From positions 1-11,060 of the forward strand of contig CAVGFV010000167.1 of NCBI GenBank assembly GCA_963628765.1: a stretch of 11,060 nucleotides of DNA, in the 5' to 3' direction. How positions within the stretch are numbered: the stretch's first letter is position 1; every line of letters starts with the position of its first letter. The stretch is from Succinimonas sp963628765. GTDB lineage: Bacteria > Pseudomonadota > Gammaproteobacteria > Enterobacterales > Succinivibrionaceae. The notes under the pieces are model-generated. The model made no database searches. It was not told the origin of the DNA and saw nothing but the letters and a program-made list of their open reading frames with translations. Position numbers and translations under genes: made by a program. This document shows positions 1 through 5,768 of the stretch, piece by piece.

Positions 1-184
1 GGATCTTATGTGGGCTCTATGAAAATTTAAATACGACGATTGCGAATACGCTTACGACATAAAAAGGAGATTTATTACAATAATATAATTTTTATAAAAA
101 CAATTTGGAAATTCATGAATATAATTCAAAGTAAAAATAGTCTTAAATTCCTAAATATTGTTAATGTTCCACGTGGAACATTTA
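1..184. other. Left-edge intergenic stretch beyond recF
   Basis: No gene can be supported here. On the minus strand no reading frame starts and stays open to the left edge, so gyrB, the usual gene after recF, does not begin in this stretch. On the plus strand one frame is open from the edge to a TAA at 60-62 (19 codons, ending N-T-L-T-T) and another to a TAA at 28-30. Either could be the tail of a gene convergent with recF, but both are too short to judge. The sequence is AT-rich. Its one clear element is the parS palindrome at 165-180. Confidence 0.35.
165..180. other. parS: parS centromere-like site (ParB binding)
   Basis: TGTTCCACGTGGAACA is a perfect 16-bp palindrome and matches the well-known chromosomal parS consensus (GTTYCACGTGRAAC core). 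The dyad extends to 20 bp (163-182). In the family, ParB binds this site, loads as a clamp and spreads, and with ParA segregates the newly replicated origin. The position is about 4.2 kb from the dnaA start, just beyond the recF stop codon and outside coding sequence, which is typical of origin-proximal parS sites. No second copy was seen in the window, and parA/parB are not in it. Confidence 0.9.
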
Positions 185-1276
185 TCAATTATCAGACTCT
201 GATATATCGTTATTTGCTACTATAAATTTCTTATAAAAACTTTTATCAATAAGATTACAGTAAGAATCATCTAAGGATGTAATAAAAATTTGAGAATCGT
301 TTTGGATGTTTACTATGATCTTATTTATATAAGATAAACTCTCTTTATCCAATTCTGAAGATATATCATCTATAAGATAAATACATTTTTTCCCAGTTGT
401 TAATTGATAAATTTTTCCCTGGGTAAAATGTAATGCGGTAATTAAAAGTTTCTGCTGCCCTCTCGATAAAATTTGATTAGCCAACATATCTTTAGCTTTA
501 ATCCTGACATCTGCTTTTTGTGGACCATAAAGTGTGTAGCCAAAATTAAATTCTTTATCTCTATTGTTTTTTAATTGTTCAAGTAAGTCATCGCCGTATT
601 TATAGCCGTGACTTAAAGACAAAGTAATATCGAATTTATTTAAGGATTCAGGCAAAAAATTTAAAGATTCTTTATTAAAAATTTCTAAGTATTTTTCTCG
701 GTATTCACTAATCTTATATGATAGTTCTACAAATTTTTTATCCCAAAAATCCATTAAATAACTATCCGCTCTTTTTTGTAAAAGTGCATTTCTTTGCTTT
801 AAAACTTTTTTAAAATCAGAGTAAATTACAGGACATTCTTTAAAGCTATAAAAGACTCCCCAGTCTAAAAATTCTCTCCTTTTTTGGGGACCATCTAACA
901 ATAATGAAAATGATGTTGGAGATATATCTTGCACACACAAATTCGTGGCAAGTTCACTTACCCTAGTAACATTCTTATGATTGTAAACAACCTTTACATC
1001 GCCGTTTAGTTTTCTATTGATGCCTTCAGTATGTTGGGTATTACTTTCATCATTCATTCGAGAAAAAATTATAAATTCATCATTATCAAAATTTATAATA
1101 TTAGAATGTTTTGAAGTCCTGAAAGACTTTACTAGTGATAAGTAATATATCCCCTCTAATATTGAAGTTTTGCCCGTGCCATTTTCACCAATAATGATAT
1201 TTAGTTTAGGTGAAGGATGAATGGTCACATCACTAAAATTTCTAAAATTCTTTAACGATAATTGTGTTATATACAT
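185..1276 (-). CDS. recF: DNA replication and repair protein RecF
   Basis: RecF is an SMC-like ATPase that, with RecO and RecR, loads RecA at single-strand gaps and stalled forks. The 363-residue length is normal. The N-terminus (Y-I-T-Q-L-S-L-K-N-F-R-N-F) is the standard RecF opening. Walker A GENGTGKT lies at residues 30-37, the ABC signature LSRGQQKLL at 270-278 and Walker B (CIYLIDD) at 298-304, with D303 and D304. The motif GPQKADV, matching GPHRADL in other RecF proteins, is at 251-257. The ATG at 1274-1276 aligns with family starts, although no clear Shine-Dalgarno sequence precedes it. It follows dnaN at 78 bp, but an intrinsic terminator sits in that gap, so recF may depend on read-through or on a promoter inside dnaN. 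The identification is secure. Confidence 0.97.
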   Translation of the reverse strand: MYITQLSLKNFRNFSDVTIHPSPKLNIIIGENGTGKTSILEGIYYLSLVKSFRTSKHSNIINFDNDEFIIFSRMNDESNTQHTEGINRKLNGDVKVVYNHKNVTRVSELATNLCVQDISPTSFSLLLDGPQKRREFLDWGVFYSFKECPVIYSDFKKVLKQRNALLQKRADSYLMDFWDKKFVELSYKISEYREKYLEIFNKESLNFLPESLNKFDITLSLSHGYKYGDDLLEQLKNNRDKEFNFGYTLYGPQKADVRIKAKDMLANQILSRGQQKLLITALHFTQGKIYQLTTGKKCIYLIDDISSELDKESLSYINKIIVNIQNDSQIFITSLDDSYCNLIDKSFYKKFIVANNDISESDN

Positions 1277-1290
1277 AAGTCTGTAGTTAT

Positions 1291-1326
1291 AAAAAAAGAG
1301 GACGATTTTTTCCGCACCGCCCTCTT
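1291..1326 (-). terminator. Intrinsic terminator between dnaN and recF
   Basis: Read on the minus strand, AAGAGGGCG (1326-1318) pairs with CGTCCTCTT (1304-1296). This gives a 9-bp stem with one G-U pair and a 13-nt loop, and the second arm runs straight into a T tract ending at 1291. This is a textbook rho-independent terminator for transcription coming from dnaN. The plus-strand direction lacks a T tail. It lies 29 bp past the dnaN stop and 15 bp before the recF ATG. Confidence 0.75.
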
Positions 1327-1354
1327 CTATTGTATCAATTTACAAAATAATTCC

Positions 1355-2572
1355 CTAAAGCATTATTCTGCTAACAATATAACAACCTTGTGATAATTCA
1401 TCATGCTTGTCACTTTCTTCAAGTACAGGCTCTAGCATTGCATTGTTAGAATTTGTAGACATTGAAATCTTAATCTTTGGAGTTGTGATTACATTACAAA
1501 TATCTATCAAATACATAGCGTTGTAAGCTAAACAGAAATCATCACCTTGGTAGTCAGCAATAAGTCTTTCAGATGCTTCTTCATGCTGATTATTTTTAGC
1601 CTTTAAGGTAATCTTTCCATCTTTCACAACGAATTCAATTGCATTGCTCTTCTTTGAACAGAGAATCTTTACTCGAGATACAGTATTTCTGAATTCTTCT
1701 CTATCTACAGATATTATTCTGTTACAGTTTTGTGGAACAACATATAAAACATCAGGGAATACACCATCAATAAGTCTGCTTATTATTGATGTTCCGTTTA
1801 CATTAGTTCTAAGGCTGTTTTCACTAATAGCTAACTCTACTATTGGATCCTGGTTGTTGGCATCCTTAGGTTGAGAGGAAAGAAGTTTTATTAATTCTAG
1901 AACACCCTTTCTTGGAAAGATAAATTTTCCACCTTTGGTGTAATCACTCGGTACGACACATTCTTCTTCAAGAGTGCCAGTTTGAATACTTAATCTATGA
2001 CCATCTGCAGTGTATACGTCTAAGGCCTTAGGACCTCTATCTGTTTCAAAATTAAAACACATTCCTTTTAAAACAAAACGGTAGTTTTCAGATGCAATAG
2101 AGAAGCTAGTTGTCTTCATTAAATTTAAAAGAACTGAAGCTTTGATCTTTAATGAAAATTTACTTTCTAACGCATCAATATCTGGGAATTGTTCTGCAGG
2201 TTTGGTTTTTAAATTGAAAGTATTTCTATCTGTTGAAACTACAATTGAAGTGTCATCATTTTCATAAAAATTGATAAAACACCCTTCAGGCATACTTTTA
2301 ATGATTTCTTGAAGTGTCTTCGCATCTACAGTAGTAGCACCTTCTACTATATCATCACCATAGAGACCAATTTTGGTCATAAGCTCTATTTCAGTATCAG
2401 TGCAAACTAACTGTAGAATATAAGGAGCATCCTTTATTTCACTGCCATCGTTTTGAATAACGCGAATAAGAACATTTTGAGTAATCGTTTCTTTTTGATT
2501 AGAACCAATCGAGCTTACAACCTGTTCAAGAGGTTGAATAATATTTTCTCTTTGAATGCTAAATTTTATCAT
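1355..2572 (-). CDS. dnaN: DNA polymerase III beta subunit (sliding clamp)
   Basis: DnaN dimerises into the ring that tethers DNA polymerase III and other partners to DNA. At 405 residues it is clearly longer than the usual ~366-370. The extra residues look like small insertions, for example around 40-50, 232-245 and 378-395. Family landmarks are in order: the start MIKFSIQREN, TADGHRLS at 188-195 (equivalent to ATDGHRLA), the PRKGV stretch at 220-224, the region LIDGVFPDV at 267-275, and a C-terminus beginning YIV. The last residues are YIVSRIML, whereas most proteobacterial clamps end YVVMPMRL, so part of the partner-binding pocket is changed. The ATG at 2570-2572 matches the family start. 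The only GGAG upstream is about 15 nt away, so the ribosome-binding site is weak. It lies 66 bp after dnaA, the usual order. Confidence 0.97.
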   Translation of the reverse strand: MIKFSIQRENIIQPLEQVVSSIGSNQKETITQNVLIRVIQNDGSEIKDAPYILQLVCTDTEIELMTKIGLYGDDIVEGATTVDAKTLQEIIKSMPEGCFINFYENDDTSIVVSTDRNTFNLKTKPAEQFPDIDALESKFSLKIKASVLLNLMKTTSFSIASENYRFVLKGMCFNFETDRGPKALDVYTADGHRLSIQTGTLEEECVVPSDYTKGGKFIFPRKGVLELIKLLSSQPKDANNQDPIVELAISENSLRTNVNGTSIISRLIDGVFPDVLYVVPQNCNRIISVDREEFRNTVSRVKILCSKKSNAIEFVVKDGKITLKAKNNQHEEASERLIADYQGDDFCLAYNAMYLIDICNVITTPKIKISMSTNSNNAMLEPVLEESDKHDELSQGCYIVSRIML

Positions 2573-2638
2573 TTGATTAAACTATGCTCCATTTGGCTAT
2601 TTATTTACTTACATACTTTTGTTCCAAAATATTTTTAA

Positions 2639-4381
2639 CTACTCTGTAAGTAAAAGTTTTAAATTTTCATAATCTTCACGAACTTTATGATCTGTCTCAA
2701 TCAGTTTCATAATTGTCTTTCTAGCATGCATAACTGTTGAGTGATCTTTACCACCAAAATTTTTACCAAGATTTGGATAACTTTGTTGTGTTAACTCTTT
2801 GGCTAAAGTCATCGCAATCATTCTAGGTCTTGCTATATTTGCTGGTCTTGCTGAAGAATCAATATCATGAACAGTAATCTTAAAATATTCTGCTACTACT
2901 TCTTTAATATTATCCACAGTTATCATTTTAGCATAACCTGCTAAAACGTCTTTTAATGCCATCTTTACGATATCAACTGTAACAACTGTATCAATCAGAT
3001 GGTGCCCCTGCCCTTCTATTAAAGCTCTAATAGTCTTTATATATCCTTCTAAAGTTCTAACATCAGTTTGGAATTTACCAGTCATAAATTCCACACTTTG
3101 CTTTTCAAACTTCATTCCCATTTCTTCAACCTTCTTGAGAATGATTCTTCTTCTAGTTTCAGTATCAGGTGGCTCTACTTTAATAACCACTCCTGACTGA
3201 AATCTAGATTTCAACCTGGTGTCTATTTTTATTTCAGAAGGAACAACACTTGCAGCGAACACAAGCTGTTGATTATTTCCGAGGTCATTCATCAAGCTGA
3301 TAAATTCAGTAGAAAATGAATCTTTGAAGCGACTGAATTCTTGCATGTCATCGATAAGAAGAACATCAAGGCTTCTATATAAGGCCTTAAATTTGCTGAT
3401 AAGACCTATTTGAGAATTCTTAGTTTCATTATAGTCTTGAATAGCAGCAACATAATCTTTCCACATGCCTTCAATAGAAACGTACATTACCTTCTTTAAT
3501 GGGTAATTTTTGTGAATAGCATTAGCTATAGCAAATAGGATGTGAGTTTTACCAAGACCGGTTTTTCCATAAACAAAGAATGGGTTTCTTGCTGATTCTC
3601 CAGGTGTTAAAGCAACTAACATACCATTCTGGCATAAGGCCTGATTAGTCGGACCTTCTACGAAGTTATCAAAATTCTTTTTCTTATCAATCTTTAATTC
3701 ATGATCTTTATAAAAAGGATTATTTTTTATTTCTTCAAGGGACAATACATTAGCTGAATAACTAAGATTAGGTGTTTCTGAAACTTTATTTGTGTATTGT
3801 TCCTCTACATTAATTTTAGTCTCTGGATTAGCAAAAATTGGATAAAAATCAGATGCAACAGGACCATTACGTACTTGAGTTGCTTTTTCCTTAGCAAAAT
3901 ATGTTTCGTTTGAACCCAAAGAACTTATACGTGCAGTATTTTCAGGTAGCACACTATTATTCTTTTCTGTTTTAGTGGTATCGCTCTTTAATAATTTTTC
4001 ATCATTATTAATAGTAGCTGATGGGTTTAAAGTTTTTGATGGTGATACAGAGTAAAGTCCTTCACTAGTATTTCTAGAGTGTTGTGAAGAACTCTTTTTC
4101 TTACTGTTTGCAAAGTTTAAATTATTAAGAAGTTCAATAGTTACAGTACAACTGTGCCCAAAGGTTTCTGATGAAGCAGATTGAATGGCATCAACACCAT
4201 TTTTTTCAAGAAATTCCTTTACAAGCAAATTTGGTACATACACAACTAAATCAGTACCATTTTGCATAGCCATTGATTTTTTTAAAAATAATTTAAGTTG
4301 TGTTTTTTTTCTAGAGTCCAATGGTAATGAAAAAAGCTTCTGTTTTACCAACTCCCAAGAAGTTTGTTCTAAACTAGACAC
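2639..4381 (-). CDS. dnaA: Chromosomal replication initiator DnaA
   Basis: DnaA is the AAA+ initiator that binds DnaA boxes, melts oriC and helps load DnaB. At 580 residues it is about 110 longer than E. coli DnaA. Domain I (about 1-90) is followed by a Ser/Asn/Thr/Lys-rich linker (about 91-215) that accounts for the extra length. The AAA+ core has Walker A GKTGLGKT (272-279), Walker B LLIDD (341-345), an arginine finger in LKSRF (R393) and the sensor-2 arginine R442. The sensor-1 stretch reads FAASVVPSEI, not the usual TSD-type motif. Domain IV keeps the DNA-reading residues R512 and R520 (E. coli R399 and R407) and the signature GGKDHSTVMHA (543-553), with Lys in place of the common Arg. 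Start is GTG at 4379-4381, supported by GGAG seven bases upstream. Confidence 0.97.
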   Translation of the reverse strand: MSSLEQTSWELVKQKLFSLPLDSRKKTQLKLFLKKSMAMQNGTDLVVYVPNLLVKEFLEKNGVDAIQSASSETFGHSCTVTIELLNNLNFANSKKKSSSQHSRNTSEGLYSVSPSKTLNPSATINNDEKLLKSDTTKTEKNNSVLPENTARISSLGSNETYFAKEKATQVRNGPVASDFYPIFANPETKINVEEQYTNKVSETPNLSYSANVLSLEEIKNNPFYKDHELKIDKKKNFDNFVEGPTNQALCQNGMLVALTPGESARNPFFVYGKTGLGKTHILFAIANAIHKNYPLKKVMYVSIEGMWKDYVAAIQDYNETKNSQIGLISKFKALYRSLDVLLIDDMQEFSRFKDSFSTEFISLMNDLGNNQQLVFAASVVPSEIKIDTRLKSRFQSGVVIKVEPPDTETRRRIILKKVEEMGMKFEKQSVEFMTGKFQTDVRTLEGYIKTIRALIEGQGHHLIDTVVTVDIVKMALKDVLAGYAKMITVDNIKEVVAEYFKITVHDIDSSARPANIARPRMIAMTLAKELTQQSYPNLGKNFGGKDHSTVMHARKTIMKLIETDHKVREDYENLKLLLTE

Positions 4382-4388
4382 AACAAAT

Positions 4389-4392
4389 CTCC
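4389..4392 (-). promoter_or_regulatory. Ribosome-binding site fixing the GTG start of dnaA
   Basis: On the minus strand GGAG lies seven bases before the GTG at 4381-4379. This supports the rare start codon. GTG starts are known for dnaA in other bacteria, where they may limit initiator synthesis. Confidence 0.7.
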
Positions 4393-4791
4393 AAGCAAAA
4401 AATCAATAATGTGTATTTTACTTCATTAGAATGAAAAATTCTGAATAAAATAATAAAACTGATTAACCAACACAAATCATGTATATAAGTATTAACATAC
4501 ATCTCACAAGACGTTATGTCGGAAGCTATATAAAAATATACGTATAGTAATTATAGCTATATCCTTTTACTTATAAATTCTTTTTAACTAATCAAATTTA
4601 CAATAAATTAGCAAAGTAATACACAACATGTAAATGAAAACATCCATGATTATTTCACAAAATTGCAACTTATTAACTGTCTTTTGAATAGTCTTGACGA
4701 TAAGCTCTCTAGTATAAGAATCTCTAAACCAAAAAGCTATTACAAAAAATTAGAGAGGTGAAGGTTTTTTTTAATGTTATATCACAAAAAA

Positions 4792-4819
4792 TTGTAAATT
4801 ATAATAAATTTGCTACAAT
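4792..4819 (+). promoter_or_regulatory. Sigma70-type promoter for the rpmH operon
   Basis: A TTGTAA hexamer (4792-4797) and a TACAAT hexamer (4814-4819) are separated by 16 bp inside AT-rich DNA. Each hexamer differs from consensus at only two positions. The predicted start is near 4825-4827, at the GGGG run where base composition jumps from about 25% to about 40% GC. That is where a transcribed, structured leader would be expected to begin. It would serve rpmH-rnpA-yidD-yidC. Confidence 0.6.
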
Positions 4820-4822
4820 AAT

Positions 4823-5052
4823 GGGGTTAAATAGCGTCTAACCTTAATGAGGTCTATACGCTAAGGGCTAAGTGGATAAATCCGTGAGAGTAAGTTCGCT
4901 TGAAAAACAAGTGAATACTTATGTACTACTCTTCTAAAAAAGAGCTGTAAGACTCAACGATCACCGCATTATTTCAATTGCTGGTTAGTTCACGTATAGC
5001 CAAGCCTACCCCTTAAGGGTAGTATGTTCATATTTTTTTTTGGAGTTTTACA
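4823..5052 (+). ncRNA. Structured rpmH leader or small RNA (unrecognised)
   Basis: The ~230 bases between the promoter and rpmH fold locally. A 5' hairpin pairs TAGCGT (4832-4837) with ACGCTA (4858-4863) and, inside it, ACCT with AGGT. A strong hairpin pairs TTCGCTTG (4895-4902) with CAAGTGAA (4908-4915) across an A5 loop, extended by AAG/CTT. Further hairpins pair CTCTT (4929-4933) with AAGAG (4940-4944), and CTACCC (5006-5011) with GGGTAG (5017-5022). Long-range alternatives compete with the 5' hairpin: CTAACC (4838-4843) with GGTTAG (4983-4988), the 9-mer at 4845-4853 with 4963-4971 (one mismatch), and CTATACG (4854-4860) with CGTATAG (4993-4999). A T9 tract (5033-5041) lies ten bases past the last hairpin, then GGAG (5042-5045) serves rpmH. 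I do not recognise a named RNA family; it is not RNase P RNA, tmRNA or 4.5S RNA. Confidence 0.4.
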
Positions 5053-5196
5053 ATGAAACGCACTTTTCAGCCTCACGTTTTAAAGCGTAAGCGTGTACAC
5101 GGTTTCCGTAGCCGCATGAAGACAGCAGATGGTCGCAAGGTATTATCTCGTCGTCGTGCAAAGGGTCGTGCTCGCTTGACAACTGTTAATGACTAA
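5053..5196 (+). CDS. rpmH: 50S ribosomal protein L34
   Basis: This 47-residue, highly basic protein of the large ribosomal subunit is nearly identical in layout to E. coli L34 (46 residues). It opens MKRTFQPHVLKRKRVHGFRS, has RMKTADGRKVLSRRRAKGRARL next, and ends T-T-V-N-D. It is too short for many gene callers. The start is set by GGAG (5042-5045) seven bases before the ATG. It heads the operon behind a long, structured leader. Its CGT/CGC arginine codons differ from the AGA-rich codon use of neighbouring genes, as expected for a highly expressed gene. The 3' end overlaps rnpA by 8 bp, which suggests coupled translation. Confidence 0.98.
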   Translation: MKRTFQPHVLKRKRVHGFRSRMKTADGRKVLSRRRAKGRARLTTVND

Positions 5197-5545
5197 TAGA
5201 AATTTTTCTCGGGAGTGCAGATTGTTAACTCCTGAGAGTTTCAATTCAGTTTTTCAAGATCCAATAAAAGCAGGATCACCGTCCATAACAATTCTTGCAA
5301 AAGAAAATGGACTAGATTTCCCGCGCTTAGGTTTGATTGTTCCAAAAAAAGCTTTAAAAAGAGCTGTATGGCGCAACCAAGTGAAACGTGTTACGCGGGA
5401 AAACTTCAGAAATTCAAAAAGCCAGATCTTGCCTTTGGATTACGTAGTTATAGCCAAAAGCCCTGTCCATGATCTTAGCAAAAAGGAATTGGATGCACTT
5501 TTAACAAAACTATGGAATACCATCTGTCGTCGCTACAAAAAATAG
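5189..5545 (+). CDS. rnpA: Ribonuclease P protein component
   Basis: RnpA is the basic protein cofactor that helps the RNase P RNA bind and cleave the 5' leader of precursor tRNAs. Its 118 residues match the family length. It opens with the typical FSRECRLLTPESFNSVFQ stretch, and PRLGLIVPKK (45-54) leads into the RNA-binding RNR-type motif RNQVKR at 62-67, inside WRNQVKRVTRENFR. Its sequence is close to enterobacterial RnpA over the whole length. The ATG lies inside the last codons of rpmH and has no Shine-Dalgarno sequence of its own, so it is probably translated by ribosomes finishing rpmH. Its 3' end overlaps yidD by 34 bp. The RNase P RNA gene itself is not in the window. Confidence 0.97.
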   Translation: MTNRNFSRECRLLTPESFNSVFQDPIKAGSPSITILAKENGLDFPRLGLIVPKKALKRAVWRNQVKRVTRENFRNSKSQILPLDYVVIAKSPVHDLSKKELDALLTKLWNTICRRYKK

Positions 5546-5757
5546 TGTGCTTTTTGATTAGATTGTATCAAATCATATTAAGCCCTTTTATCGGTCAGCA
5601 GTGTCGTTTTTTCCCTTCATGTTCTGAATATACAATGGAAGCTGTTATTGTACATGGCTGTATAAGAGGAATTTATCTAGGGATAAAAAGAATTATCAGG
5701 TGCCAACCTTTATGTTGTGGCGGCTTTGATCCCATACCATCACAAGATGACAAATAA
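5512..5757 (+). CDS. yidD: Membrane protein insertion efficiency factor YidD
   Basis: YidD is a small inner-membrane-associated protein that assists YidC-dependent insertion of membrane proteins. The 81-residue product has a hydrophobic, amphipathic N-terminal stretch (about 10-25, ending RLYQIILSP) and the family motif GQQCRFFPSCSEY. The second conserved block, CQPLCCGGFDPIP, lies near the C-terminus. The ATG at 5512 places 20 residues before the conserved Q of LYQ, as in E. coli. A GTG at 5545 that overlaps the rnpA stop is a possible but shorter alternative. It lies in the invariant rnpA-yidD-yidC order, overlapping rnpA by 34 bp and ending 11 bp before yidC. Confidence 0.95.
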   Translation: MEYHLSSLQKIVCFLIRLYQIILSPFIGQQCRFFPSCSEYTMEAVIVHGCIRGIYLGIKRIIRCQPLCCGGFDPIPSQDDK

Positions 5758-5768
5758 AGTATCACATT

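Larger units (their letters stand above)
4382..4822. other. oriC: AT-rich dnaA-rpmH gap, candidate oriC
   Basis: This noncoding stretch between the divergent dnaA and rpmH genes is about 22-25% GC by hand count and falls to about 17% at 4561-4620, a plausible unwinding element. The dnaA-rpmH gap is where oriC lies in Pseudomonas and many other bacteria. No perfect TTATNCACA box is present. The best candidates, all in the same orientation, are TTATTCAGA (complement of 4440-4448) and TTATATACA (complement of 4480-4488), each 8 of 9, and the weaker complement of 4410-4418. Another 8/9 site, TTATCCACT, is the complement of 4871-4879. With this base composition one or two such hits are expected by chance. 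Other elements are the palindrome TATACGTATA (4537-4546) and a direct repeat AGCTATAT at 4524 and 4555. No GATC clustering is seen. The dnaA promoter should also lie here, but no convincing hexamer pair was found. Confidence 0.45.

Noticed and set aside
40..225. 61-codon plus-strand reading frame starting at TTG 40
   Set aside because: It runs into recF on the opposite strand and across parS, has low-complexity AT-driven composition and no family resemblance.
2910..2918. Perfect DnaA box TTATCCACA
   Set aside because: It lies inside the dnaA coding sequence over conserved codons (V-D-N of the domain IV region), and about one perfect match is expected by chance in an AT-rich window of this size.
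4884..4937. Possible 17-codon leader peptide starting at GTG 4884 (and a 9-codon one starting at ATG 4921)
   Set aside because: Weak or missing ribosome-binding site, no recognisable attenuation codon run, and the sequence is better explained by hairpin pairing.
4823..5012. 6S RNA (the 5' and 3' ends of the rpmH leader can pair and the middle opens into a loop)
   Set aside because: The closing pairing is only about six bases with a bulge, no 6S sequence features were recognised, and the location next to rpmH is atypical.
5006..5041. CTACCC/GGGTAG hairpin plus T9 tract as an intrinsic terminator before rpmH
   Set aside because: Ten bases separate the stem from the T tract, so it does not fit a rho-independent terminator; it is kept only as part of the leader structure.
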